A stretch of 64,000 nucleotides of DNA from NCBI RefSeq assembly GCF_018332655.1, contig NZ_BOQL01000021.1, positions 310,001-374,000 on the forward strand, read 5' to 3'. The stretch comes from Actinoplanes auranticolor (GTDB lineage: Bacteria; Actinomycetota; Actinomycetes; Mycobacteriales; Micromonosporaceae). A program made the position numbers and the translations under genes. Under the pieces are notes generated by a model that saw only the letters and a list, made by a program, of their open reading frames with translations, did no database searches and was not told the DNA's origin. This document shows, one piece after another, positions 41,705-49,757 of this stretch (position 1 is its first letter; each line of letters starts with the position of its first letter).

Positions 41705-42421
41705 ATGACCGAGGTGTCCGTCCGAGGACTCACCAAACGGTTCGGCGCCGTGACTGCCGTCGACGATCTCAGCTTCGACCTCGGGCCGGGAGTGACCGGC
41801 TTCCTCGGGCCCAACGGGGCCGGCAAGACCACCACCCTGCGGATGCTGCTCGGCCTGGTCCGGCCCACCTCCGGTACGGCCACCGTTGACGGGCGCCCCT
41901 ACGCCGAACTGCCCCGTCCGCGCCGGGTCGTCGGCGCCCTGCTCGAGGCGTCTGGCTTCCATCCCGGCCGCACCGCTCGCGACCACCTGCTCATCCAGGC
42001 GCAACTGGCCGGACTGCCCGCGGCCCGGACCGACGCGGTGCTGGACGAGGTGGGACTGAGCGCGGATGCCGGGCGCCGGGTCAGCGGCTACTCACTGGGT
42101 ATGCGCCAGCGGCTCGGCCTGGCCTCGGCCCTGCTCGGCGACCCGGACGTGCTGATCCTCGACGAGCCCGGCAACGGCCTCGACCCGGCCGGGATGGCCT
42201 GGCTGCGTACCCTGCTGCGGCAGCTCGCCGGGCAGGGCCGCACCGTCGTCGTGTCCAGCCACATCCTGGCCGAGGTCGCCCAGACTGCCGACCGGGTCCT
42301 CATCGTCAACGGCGGGGTGCTGCGCTTCGCCGGGCCGCTCGCGGAGCTGTCCGCCGGCGGGGACACCCTGGAGTCGGCCTTCCTGCGCCTGACCGCCGAA
42401 TTGGAAGGAAGCTCCCGATGA
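41705..42421 (+). CDS. ABC transporter ATP-binding protein (drug/lipid exporter type)
   Basis: A 238-residue ATPase. Walker A GPNGAGKTTTLRMLLG, signature YSLGMRQRLGLASALLGD, Walker B VLILDEPGNGLDPAGM, and switch His in VVVSSHILAEV. Pairs with the permease overlapping by 4 bases. Likely controlled by the divergent two-component system. Confidence 0.95.
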   Translation: MTEVSVRGLTKRFGAVTAVDDLSFDLGPGVTGFLGPNGAGKTTTLRMLLGLVRPTSGTATVDGRPYAELPRPRRVVGALLEASGFHPGRTARDHLLIQAQLAGLPAARTDAVLDEVGLSADAGRRVSGYSLGMRQRLGLASALLGDPDVLILDEPGNGLDPAGMAWLRTLLRQLAGQGRTVVVSSHILAEVAQTADRVLIVNGGVLRFAGPLAELSAGGDTLESAFLRLTAELEGSSR

Positions 42422-43143
42422 TCCTCGCCGCCGAGTTCCGCAAACTGCGTACGGTCCGCAGCGGCTGGCTGCTGCTCGGGGCCGCACAACTGGTCATCGT
42501 GGCCGGGGTCAGCGGCCTGATGCTCGCCCGGGACGACGCCGCCACGATCGGCGCGCAGCGCGAGGCGGTGGCCCACATCGGCGTGGTCTCCCTGTTCACC
42601 CTGGTGCTCGGCACCATGGCGGTCGCGGGGGAGTACCGGCACCGCACCATCAGCGACGCCTACCTGGCCACCCCGCGGCGCTACCGGCTCGTGCTGGCCA
42701 AGCTCGGTGTCTACACCGCCGCCGGCGCGGTCTTCGGGGTGGCTGCCACCCTCACCGCGCTGATCACCACCGCCGGCTGGCTCGCCGCCGACGGTGCCTC
42801 GCTGGACCTCGCCTCCGGGGGCCTGTGGCGCACCGTGCTCGGCGGCATCGGGTGGAACGCCGTCTTCGCGGCGATCGGGGTCGCCGTCGGCGCGCTGATC
42901 ACCAACCTGATGGCCGCGGTCGCCGCCGCGCTGGCCTGGCTGGCCCTGGTCGAGGGCATCGTCGGGCAGCTCATCGGGGACGCCGACCGGTGGCTGCCGT
43001 TCGCCCTCGGGTCAGCTCTCGGCGGGCTGCCCACGGTCGCCGACGCGCCGCCGCAGTGGCAGGCCGGACTCATCCTGGCCGGTTACGCCGCGGCGCTCGC
43101 GGTGGCCGCGGTCGCGACGACGGTGCGCCGGGACATCACCTGA
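42418..43143 (+). CDS. ABC-2 type transporter permease
   Basis: A 241-residue membrane protein with about six helices, starting MILAAEFRKLRTVRSGWLLL, typical of permeases paired with ATPases of this type. Its 3' end overlaps the convergent TetR gene by 8 bases. Confidence 0.88.
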   Translation: MILAAEFRKLRTVRSGWLLLGAAQLVIVAGVSGLMLARDDAATIGAQREAVAHIGVVSLFTLVLGTMAVAGEYRHRTISDAYLATPRRYRLVLAKLGVYTAAGAVFGVAATLTALITTAGWLAADGASLDLASGGLWRTVLGGIGWNAVFAAIGVAVGALITNLMAAVAAALAWLALVEGIVGQLIGDADRWLPFALGSALGGLPTVADAPPQWQAGLILAGYAAALAVAAVATTVRRDIT

Positions 43144-43726
43144 CGGCTGACGGCCCGCGGTCCGGGTCTTCGCGGGGGCGGTCGAGCACCAGGTCGGCGG
43201 CGCGGGCGAGGACCTGGGCGCGGGTACGGCCGTCGTGGTCGGCGGCCAGGAAGTGCTCGCCGATCGCCAGGCAGAAGGCCACCAGGCTGCGTGCCTCGAC
43301 CTCGTCGGGGTCGGCGCAGAACGTGCCGATCATCTCGCGCAGCAGCGCCATGCGCCGGTTGTCGACCCGGCGCAGGCGCGCGGCGACCGCCTCGTCGCGC
43401 CGGGCCCAGTCGCGGACCGCCAGGTCGATCGGCAGCAGCCGGGTGCCGGAGAAGGTCAGCATTCCCGCGCGCCGGATCCGGGTCCGCGGGTCGCCGCCCT
43501 CGCGCTCGACGCGCTCGAGCACCTCATCGGTGCTCTCCCGCTCCCAGGTGTCGAGCATCGCGGCCAGCAGTGCGTCGCGGTCGGCGAAGGATCCGTAGAA
43601 CCCGCCCTTGGTCACGCCCAGCCGTTTGGCCAGCGCCTCGACCCGGACGGCGTCCGGACCGCCGGCCGCCAGCGCCGCCAGCCCCTCCTCGATCCACCTG
43701 TCCCGGGTCGTGCGAGTCGCGCCCAC
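43136..43726 (-). CDS. TetR family regulator
   Basis: A 196-residue repressor: RDRWIEEGLAALAAGG, RVEALAKRLGVTKGGFYGSF (HTH) and RDALLAAMLDTW are typical. GTG 43726 is chosen because GAGGAG sits four bases upstream; a GTG 12 bases earlier is possible. It is divergent from a DUF2867-like gene with two palindromic operators between. Confidence 0.88.
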   Translation of the reverse strand: MGATRTTRDRWIEEGLAALAAGGPDAVRVEALAKRLGVTKGGFYGSFADRDALLAAMLDTWERESTDEVLERVEREGGDPRTRIRRAGMLTFSGTRLLPIDLAVRDWARRDEAVAARLRRVDNRRMALLREMIGTFCADPDEVEARSLVAFCLAIGEHFLAADHDGRTRAQVLARAADLVLDRPREDPDRGPSAVR

Positions 43727-43743
43727 GAGTCTCCTCACGTCGG

Positions 43744-43759
43744 TATACGCCAGCGTATA
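43744..43759. promoter_or_regulatory. TetR operator candidate 1
   Basis: TATACGCCAGCGTATA is a perfect palindrome (7-bp arms, CA centre) in the divergent promoter region of the TetR and DUF2867-like genes. The second copy at 43778 shares TATACG/CGTATA arms. Confidence 0.7.
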
Positions 43760-43777
43760 TGTGGGTTAGCCTGCTGT

Positions 43778-43793
43778 TATACGGTAGCGTATA
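43778..43793. promoter_or_regulatory. TetR operator candidate 2
   Basis: TATACGGTAGCGTATA, near-perfect copy of the site 34 bases away (about three helical turns), 18 bases before the DUF2867-like ATG. Same-face spacing suggests cooperative binding of two dimers. Confidence 0.7.
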
Positions 43794-43811
43794 CAGAACG
43801 GAGATCGAGCG

Positions 43812-44261
43812 ATGGCCATCCCGGAGTCCGTCCTCACCCTCAGCTCGGTGCCGGAGATCGACTACGTCGACCGCTTCACCCTGGCCACCGACGTGCACGC
43901 CTCGCCGGAGCAGTGGGCCCGGGCCATGTTCGGCGACGTACCCGGCCCGGGGGAGCTGTTCATCTGGCGTGTCCTGCTGGGACTGCGCCTCAGCCGGCGG
44001 CCCGGCCCGGCCACCGTGGCCGGCTGGCGGATCGGCGGCCACGGCGAGGACTGGATCCGGCTCGAAGCGGCATCGTGGTTCCTGTCGGCCAACCTGCTCG
44101 TGCAGACCGGCGACGCGCAGGTGTCGCTGGTGACCCTCCTGCACTACGGCCGGCGCCCGGCCGGGGCCGTCTGGCCGCCGTTGTCCGCCGTGCACCGCCG
44201 GTTGGTGCCCCGCGTGCTCCGCGACGCCGAGGCCCGGATCCGTCGTGGGGGTGTGCGCTGA
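43812..44261 (+). CDS. DUF2867-like protein
   Basis: A 149-residue soluble protein resembling DUF2867: DYVDRFTLATDVHASPEQWA, LFIWRVLLGLRL and SANLLVQTGDAQVSLVTLLHY. Function unknown. GGAG lies about 10 bases before the ATG. Its position behind tandem TetR operators marks it as the regulator's direct target. Confidence 0.75.
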   Translation: MAIPESVLTLSSVPEIDYVDRFTLATDVHASPEQWARAMFGDVPGPGELFIWRVLLGLRLSRRPGPATVAGWRIGGHGEDWIRLEAASWFLSANLLVQTGDAQVSLVTLLHYGRRPAGAVWPPLSAVHRRLVPRVLRDAEARIRRGGVR

Positions 44262-44293
44262 GCCGGGCACCGCCCGCCTCTACCCTGGGTGCC

Positions 44294-44545
44294 GTGACCG
44301 ACGTGGAAAGCAAGATCCTGGACGAGACGACCGCCGAACCCACCCCCGAGCTGATCGCCACGCACTACCTGGCCAGCGTCGACGAGCTGGTCGAGCACCT
44401 GCGCGCGGCCGACCAGCTGGGCCTGGGCGTACGGGTCAGCTCCTATCTGGTCGCCGCCGACGACGACAGCGACGTGTACTCCGCGCGGTGGGAGCTGGAC
44501 CTGCTGACCGCCTCCCCGGTCCATCAGGAGGATGAAACCGAGTAG
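44294..44545 (+). CDS. Small acidic hypothetical protein
   Basis: An 83-residue acidic protein (VTDVESKILDETTAEPTPE... DDDSDVYSARWELDLL) with GTG start. No family recognised; predicted soluble, alpha-helical in the middle (SVDELVEHLRAADQLGLG). It follows the DUF2867-like gene by 32 bases. Confidence 0.6.
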   Translation: MTDVESKILDETTAEPTPELIATHYLASVDELVEHLRAADQLGLGVRVSSYLVAADDDSDVYSARWELDLLTASPVHQEDETE

Positions 44546-44670
44546 CTCTCCGCCGGCATGCGGTGCTCGGCAGCCCGGCGGACCACCGGTGGGATCAGGC
44601 AGCCGACCACCGCGAACGCCGCGCCGAGCACCAGCCGGCCCGGAGCACCCCAGCCCAGGGTGAGGCCGTG
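44524..44670 (-). pseudogene. Possible C-terminal fragment of a small membrane protein
   Basis: On the minus strand the end LGAAFAVVGCLIPPVVRR then AAEHRMPAESYSVSSS looks like the last membrane helix and tail of a real protein, but no start codon or upstream domain precedes it before the divergent flavoprotein gene. It overlaps the acidic gene's 3' end. Confidence 0.28.
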
Positions 44671-44763
44671 ACCGCGGCCGGGGCGTACGCGGTCCGGGGA
44701 GAGTGCGTGAAGGTGTTGTGCGCGCGGCCGCGGGAGGGTCTGCGCGCCGCTACCGTCGCGGTC

Positions 44764-45900
44764 ATGGAGAAGGTGGATGTCCTGGTCGTGGGGGCCGGCC
44801 TCGCCGGTCTGCACACCGCACGGCTGCTGGCGGCGCGCGGCTTCGACGTCCTCGTCGTCGACCGGCGCCGCACCCTCGGCGCGGGCATCCGGACCACCGG
44901 GATCTTCGTGCGCCGTACCCTCGAGGACTTCGCCCTGCCGGCCGGGCAGCTCGGTCCGGCGATCCGCCGAGTCCTGCTCTATCCGCCCTCGTTACGCGCA
45001 CCGGTCGAGCTGGTCAGCGGGCGCGACGAGTTCCGCGTCGCCGACATGGCCGGCGTCTACGCCCACGCCCTGGCCGCGGCCCGGATCGCCGGGGCGCGGG
45101 TACGGCTCGGTGTCTCCTATCCCGTCGACGGAGTCGTGGCCCGCTTCACCATCGGCGCGGACGGTGTCCGGTCGACGGTCGCCCGCCGGCTCGGGCTCGA
45201 CGTCAACCGGCAGGTCATCGTCGGGGTGGAGGAGGTGTTCCCGGTGGCCGGCGGCGGCGCCGAGCCGACGTTCCACTGTGTGCTCGACCCGCGGCTCGCC
45301 CCGGGATACCTGGCCTGGGTCGTCGACGACGGCCGGCATGCCCACGTCGGTCTGGCCGGGCGCCCGGACCGGCTCGCCGGCCCGCTGCCGGAGCTGGTGC
45401 GGACCTTCGGCCGGCGCTTCGGTGCGCTGCCCGCCGCGACCGGCCCGGTCCGGCGCCGCGGCGGGCCGATCCCGGTCGGCGGTGTGCTGCGCCGCCTGGT
45501 CTGCCCGCAGGGGCTGCTCGTCGGGGACGCGGCCGGGGCGGTGTCGCCGCTGACCGCCGGCGGCCTCGACCCGTGCCTGCGCATGGCTGAGCTGGCCGCC
45601 GCGGTGACCGGCGACTACCTGCGTACGGGGGACGTGTCGGTGTTGCGGCACTACGACGGAGCCGCGCTGCGCGCGCGTTTCCGGGTCCGGCTGCTGATGC
45701 GTCACGCCCTGTCGGCGGTACGGTCGCCGGCCCTCACCGAGGCCGCGTTCACCGCGTTGCGGACTCCGCCGGGGCGGGCCGCCGCCGCCCGGGTGCTGTT
45801 CGGCGACGGCTCGTTCCCCGACACCCCGCGCCGGCCCGGCCCCGCACACGGCGATGCCGGCGGGTCGCGGGGACCCACCGGCATCGTCGTGCGGAGCTGA
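44764..45900 (+). CDS. Geranylgeranyl-reductase-family FAD oxidoreductase
   Basis: A 378-residue flavoprotein. VDVLVVGAGLAGLHTARLLA binds FAD; FTIGADGVRSTVARRLGL and LLVGDAAGAVSPLTAGGLDP are the conserved GD motifs of geranylgeranyl reductase/PHBH-like proteins. Could reduce isoprenoid double bonds or hydroxylate aromatic substrates; no lipid genes are near to decide. ATG 44764 places the FAD motif at the N-terminus. Confidence 0.83.
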   Translation: MEKVDVLVVGAGLAGLHTARLLAARGFDVLVVDRRRTLGAGIRTTGIFVRRTLEDFALPAGQLGPAIRRVLLYPPSLRAPVELVSGRDEFRVADMAGVYAHALAAARIAGARVRLGVSYPVDGVVARFTIGADGVRSTVARRLGLDVNRQVIVGVEEVFPVAGGGAEPTFHCVLDPRLAPGYLAWVVDDGRHAHVGLAGRPDRLAGPLPELVRTFGRRFGALPAATGPVRRRGGPIPVGGVLRRLVCPQGLLVGDAAGAVSPLTAGGLDPCLRMAELAAAVTGDYLRTGDVSVLRHYDGAALRARFRVRLLMRHALSAVRSPALTEAAFTALRTPPGRAAAARVLFGDGSFPDTPRRPGPAHGDAGGSRGPTGIVVRS

Positions 45901-45903
45901 GGC

Positions 45904-47319
45904 TCAGCTGGTCGGGAAGTTGTCCGGGGTCCGGATCCGGCTGCGCAGCATTGCACCCGATTCGGAGAGGACTCCGGTGCCCGCGTACGTGCCACCGGCG
46001 CACGTGCCGGCCCGGAACGCCGCGCTGCCCTCGCCGGCGTCGGAGTACGTCCAGTTCGCGTAACCGATCTTGAGGCGGTCGAGCAGGTCGAGCCAGGCCG
46101 TGCTGCTCGCCGTGTCGACGGCGCCGCCACCGGTGGCGCTCACCGTGCCGAACTCGGTCACGAACAGCGGCAGCGCGGCGGCCGCCCGCTCCAGTTCGGC
46201 GCGGTAGTTGTCCTTGTGCGACGCCGCGTAGAAGTGGAAGGCGTACATGATGTTGGTGGCCCGGACCGGGTTCGCGATGACCTCGCTCGAGCCGGAGCCG
46301 TCCGAGACGCCCAGCGAGGACCAGCCGCGGGTGCCGACGATGATCACGGCGTCCGGGTCGTTGGCGCGGATGACCGGGATGACCTGCTCGGCGTAGCTCT
46401 TGATGCCGGTCCAGCTCACACCGTTGGGCTCGTTCGCGATCTCGTAGATCACGTTCTTCTTGGCGGCGTTACGGGCGGAGACGGCGGCGAAGAAGGTCTT
46501 GGCCCGCTCCAGGTTGTGGTTGGGGTCGCCCGGCGTGAGGGTGTGGAAGTCGATCATCGCGTACATGCCGCGGGCCTCGGCCATGTCGACCAGGTTGTTG
46601 ACCTGGCCGGTGAAGCCGGCCGGGTTGGTCTCGTAGCCGCCCTCCTGCACGTACATCGCGATCCGGAACAGGTCGGCCTGCCAGTCGTCGGCCAGCGCGT
46701 CCAGGGAGGCGTTGTTGTAGCAGTTGGCGAACCACTGCAGGCCGTGCGTGCTCATACCCCGCAGCTGGATCGGCCGGTTGTACTGGTTGCACAGGTTCAC
46801 GCCGCAGACGTGCAGCTGACCGTTAATCGCCACCGGCGTCCGGCCGGCCGGCGCGGTGGTCGCCGGCGCGCTCGGCGTGGTGGTCCGGGTCGGCGTCGGG
46901 CCCACGGTCGGCGACGACGGCGTGCCCGAGCCGTCACAGGCGCGGCCGTTGACCAGGCAGGTGGTGGGCCGACCGGTGCCGTTGACGACCAGGCCGAACT
47001 CGGCCGACGCGCCCGCGGCGAGGGTGGCGTTCCAGCCGGCCGGGGTGAAGGTGTACGTGCCGCCGGAGTTCGCCTGGGTGGTGTTCCAGCTGTTGACCAC
47101 CGTCGTCCCGGCGGGCAGGCTGAGCTCAACCCGCCAGGTGGAGATGGTCGCCGAGGTGTCGTTCTTGACCACCACGTTCGCCTGGTAGCCGGAGCTCCAG
47201 GAGTTCGTCACGGTGAACGCGGCGGTCTCCGCCGACGCCGGCATGGCGATCAGGGCCACCGCCGAGGCGGCGGCCACGATCCCGCCGGCCGCGAGGAGCT
47301 TGAGTCTGAGGCTGCGCAT
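45904..47319 (-). CDS. Secreted cellulase: CBM2 plus GH5 endoglucanase
   Basis: A 471-residue enzyme. Signal peptide to ASAE; CBM2 at about residues 32-130 (AAFTVTNSWSSGYQANVVVK, VNSWNTTQANSGGTYTFTPA, Trp residues for cellulose); Pro/Thr linker to about 165; GH5 domain to the end. Acid/base Glu in YEIANEPNG, nucleophile Glu in LFVTEFGTVS, plus QLRGMSTHGLQWF. Hydrolyses internal beta-1,4-glucan bonds. A perfect CebR box 39 bases upstream predicts cellobiose-induced expression. Confidence 0.96.
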   Translation of the reverse strand: MRSLRLKLLAAGGIVAAASAVALIAMPASAETAAFTVTNSWSSGYQANVVVKNDTSATISTWRVELSLPAGTTVVNSWNTTQANSGGTYTFTPAGWNATLAAGASAEFGLVVNGTGRPTTCLVNGRACDGSGTPSSPTVGPTPTRTTTPSAPATTAPAGRTPVAINGQLHVCGVNLCNQYNRPIQLRGMSTHGLQWFANCYNNASLDALADDWQADLFRIAMYVQEGGYETNPAGFTGQVNNLVDMAEARGMYAMIDFHTLTPGDPNHNLERAKTFFAAVSARNAAKKNVIYEIANEPNGVSWTGIKSYAEQVIPVIRANDPDAVIIVGTRGWSSLGVSDGSGSSEVIANPVRATNIMYAFHFYAASHKDNYRAELERAAAALPLFVTEFGTVSATGGGAVDTASSTAWLDLLDRLKIGYANWTYSDAGEGSAAFRAGTCAGGTYAGTGVLSESGAMLRSRIRTPDNFPTS

Positions 47320-47354
47320 GAAGGGGACTCCGTCGGATCAGGGGGAGGACGGGC

Positions 47355-47374
47355 GCGTGGGAGCGCTCCCACGC
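47355..47374. promoter_or_regulatory. CebR/CelR box upstream of GH5 cellulase
   Basis: The 20-bp perfect palindrome GCGTGGGAGCGCTCCCACGC contains TGGGAGCGCTCCCA (47358-47371) and sits 36 bases before the cellulase start. Confidence 0.88.
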
Positions 47375-47420
47375 CGGCCGACTGTAACCCTCCGGACCAT
47401 GCGGCGCAATGTGGGTCGGG

Positions 47421-48065
47421 CTAGCCGAGGCCCAGCACGGGCCGGCACTGCTCCACGCCGATCACGTCGATGTCCGCACGGCGGATCCGCTCCCACGCTT
47501 CCCGGGTGAGCCGCCACCGTTGGATCTGCGCCGGCTCACCGCGGCGGGTGTCCCAGTCCGTGCCGTTCGGTTCGTAGCCCAGGGCCCGGGAGACGCGGTT
47601 GGACGCCTCGTTGTCGACGAAGGCGTCGCTGCCGGCCTCGCGGGCGCCGAGCCCGGCGAAGGCCAGATGCAGGACCGCCGCGCGCATCTCCTTGCCGAGC
47701 CCCTGTCCGCGGCGGCCCGGGGCGAGCCAGGAGAAGCTGGTCACCGTGCCGAACCAGGTGAAGTTCGTGCCGATCAGATCCTGCATGCCGACCGGTACCC
47801 CGTCGACCAGCACCGCGAAGTACAGCCGCCACGCATCCGGGCTCACCCGGGCGCGGCCGGCCCAGATGCCCCGCAGCCAGCGCCATTCGCGCTCCGGGCT
47901 GTCGGCGTAGAACGACATCGGATCGTCGAACGGCCACGGCGCGGCGTCGGCGATCCCGGCCCGCACCAGCGGCACGAGACGCTCAAGCAGGTCGTCGGAC
48001 GCGCCGGCCAGCGTCAGGCGCGGGGTTCGGATCTCGAGATTCAGCGGGGGATAGGTGTGGGCCAC
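47421..48065 (-). CDS. GNAT family N-acetyltransferase
   Basis: A 214-residue acetyltransferase of the RimJ/RimL type: LEIRTPRLTLAGASDDL, VGMQDLIGTNFTWFGTVTSF and the acetyl-CoA loop APGRRGQGLGKEMRAAVL, then NEASNRVSRALGYEPNG. Acceptor unknown. GTG start. Confidence 0.9.
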   Translation of the reverse strand: MAHTYPPLNLEIRTPRLTLAGASDDLLERLVPLVRAGIADAAPWPFDDPMSFYADSPEREWRWLRGIWAGRARVSPDAWRLYFAVLVDGVPVGMQDLIGTNFTWFGTVTSFSWLAPGRRGQGLGKEMRAAVLHLAFAGLGAREAGSDAFVDNEASNRVSRALGYEPNGTDWDTRRGEPAQIQRWRLTREAWERIRRADIDVIGVEQCRPVLGLG

Positions 48066-48111
48066 GGCCGGACGGTAGCCAGGCCGCCGGGGTCGTCGCA
48101 CCCGATATTGC

Positions 48112-48762
48112 TCAGCCCGGTCCGGTGAGGATGGCCGCGGCGAGCATCCGGCGGAGCCAGTCCTCGTAGCGCTCGGCCGGCCAGCCGCGGCCGGTCGTGC
48201 ACAGCCGGTAGACCTCGGGTGCGGTCAGCAGCCACGCCTCGTCGGCCGCCAGGGCGGGATCGCACCCGGCGGGCAGGTGGCCGCCGGCGGCGAGGTGGCC
48301 CACGAAGGCGGTGACGCCGGCCAGGCGCTCCCGGTCCGTTTCCGCCGCGATCCCGGCGGCTTCGGCCCCGCCGGCGCTCAGGGCGGCGGCCACGGCCCCG
48401 AGCCGTTCGGAGACACCGCGGGCGATCCGGGCGTACGCCGCGATCTTGCGGAGCGGGTCCGGCTCGGCGAGCAGGGCCCGCACCTCGGGTCGCTCGCTCA
48501 TCGGTACGGGCGCGTCGTCGCCGGCCAGGGTGACGTCGTACATCGCTTTGACCAGGCCGCGTTTGCCGCCGAAGGTCTTGTAGACGGTCTCCTGCGAGAC
48601 GCCGGCGGCCTCGGCCACCGCGCGGATGGTCAGGCCCGCGTAGCCGTGCCGGAGCAGGCCCTCCCGGCAGGCGTCCAGGATCTCCGCCCGGCGCCGCCGG
48701 GCCTGCTCCTGGCGCCCGGAACTGTCGTAGGTGCGACGGGCAGGAGCGGGCGGGCGCGGCAC
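48112..48762 (-). CDS. TetR family regulator
   Basis: A 216-residue repressor with HTH LTIRAVAEAAGVSQETVYKT, then FGGKRGLVKAMYD. GTG start. Divergent from a small membrane-protein gene with a perfect dyad at 48785 between them. Confidence 0.9.
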   Translation of the reverse strand: MPRPPAPARRTYDSSGRQEQARRRRAEILDACREGLLRHGYAGLTIRAVAEAAGVSQETVYKTFGGKRGLVKAMYDVTLAGDDAPVPMSERPEVRALLAEPDPLRKIAAYARIARGVSERLGAVAAALSAGGAEAAGIAAETDRERLAGVTAFVGHLAAGGHLPAGCDPALAADEAWLLTAPEVYRLCTTGRGWPAERYEDWLRRMLAAAILTGPG

Positions 48763-48784
48763 GTCCCCATGCTACGGTCATTTC

Positions 48785-48803
48785 GATACAGTGATACTGT
48801 ATC
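48785..48803. promoter_or_regulatory. TetR operator GATACAGT-N3-ACTGTATC
   Basis: Perfect 8-bp arms around GAT in the 62-base gap between the divergent TetR and membrane-protein genes, so binding would repress both. Confidence 0.75.
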
Positions 48804-48824
48804 CAATGATCGGGAGGCCCGAGC

Positions 48825-49277
48825 ATGGACTTCGCGCATGCCTACCTGCTCGCGCTGGCGGCGTTGACGGCCTACGTCGGCGGTGTCTCCGCGCTGACCA
48901 CGCGGGTGAGCTACCCGCTCTACGCCGCTGTCCCGGCCGGGGCGTTCGTCGCCTATCACCGGCGGTACAGCCGGCAGATCCTTCCGGTGGTGATCGTCCC
49001 GGCGTTCACCAGCTTCGTCGCCTGTCTGGCTCTGCCGCTGGTCCGGCCGGCCGCCGTGCCGCTCTGGGTGGCGTCCCTGGTCGCCGCCGGCGGGCTGATC
49101 GGGTTGCTGGCCACCGTCACCGCGGCCGTCCCGTCGCATCTGCTGCTGCAACGCGACGGCTTCGCCGACGGGCCCTACCGCCGGCTGCGGATCGCGGACC
49201 GGATCAGGACGGCGGCCTGCGGGGGCAGCGCCGCCCTGCTCGTCTGGTGCGTGGCCCTGGCGTTCGCGGCCCGCTGA
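48825..49277 (+). CDS. DUF1772-like membrane protein
   Basis: A 150-residue four-helix membrane protein (helices near residues 5-25, 52-72, 80-102 and 130-148) with RDGFADGPYRRLRIADRIRT before the last helix, like DUF1772 proteins. GGGAGG precedes the ATG. Target of the divergent TetR regulator by position. Confidence 0.68.
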   Translation: MDFAHAYLLALAALTAYVGGVSALTTRVSYPLYAAVPAGAFVAYHRRYSRQILPVVIVPAFTSFVACLALPLVRPAAVPLWVASLVAAGGLIGLLATVTAAVPSHLLLQRDGFADGPYRRLRIADRIRTAACGGSAALLVWCVALAFAAR

Positions 49278-49516
49278 GCCGGGCCCGGCGCCGGGCGAGC
49301 CGGCTCTCGGGGGTCGTGACGCCCGGGGTGTCCCGGCGCCGGGCGATGAGTGCGTCGAGCGACCACGGGTCGGCGCCCAGGACGGCGATCGCGAGGAAGG
49401 CCCAGGCGTACAGCGCCGGGGTGGCGCCGCCGTTCTGGATCGGCAGGACGGCCTGCGGCTGGTGGACCACGAAGTACTCGGAAAGCGGCGAGGTAAAAGG
49501 CAATGACGTCGGTCAA
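49204..49516 (-). pseudogene. Truncated, frameshifted DoxX family gene
   Basis: One frame reads TDVIAFYLAAF (from 49516); after a single-base shift near CTTTCC (about 49485) another reads SEYFVVHQPQAVLPIQNGG then ATPALYAWAFLAIAVLG and DPWSLDAL, the C-terminal half of DoxX-type membrane proteins. The first two helices are missing. The tail reads into the antisense of the convergent membrane-protein gene. Confidence 0.6.
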
Positions 49517-49520
49517 TACA

Positions 49521-49534
49521 TGGGAGCGCTCCCG
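49521..49534. promoter_or_regulatory. CebR-like box, one mismatch
   Basis: TGGGAGCGCTCCCG differs at one base from the perfect boxes at 6319 and 47358. It lies at the broken end of the DoxX remnant, and 224 bases upstream of the DUF4956-VTC-CotH operon, whose CotH protein binds cellulose. It may control that operon or be orphaned. Confidence 0.5.
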
Positions 49535-49757
49535 TCCTCTGGGACGAGGTGCCCGCGAAGCCGAAACTTCCAGACTGGAAGGCGATCACCGCCAGGAGGA
49601 TCTGCGCAGGTAAAGCGCGCATTTAGCGAACAAATCCCCAAGGTTAAGCCCAGGTTAACATTGACATGCGTCGAATGGTGGTTTTAGTCTGCGGGCCAAG
49701 TTCCGGTCTTGTTCCGGAAGTTTCGTATCGTTCCGTTGCTCGGAGGAGGACCGGAGC

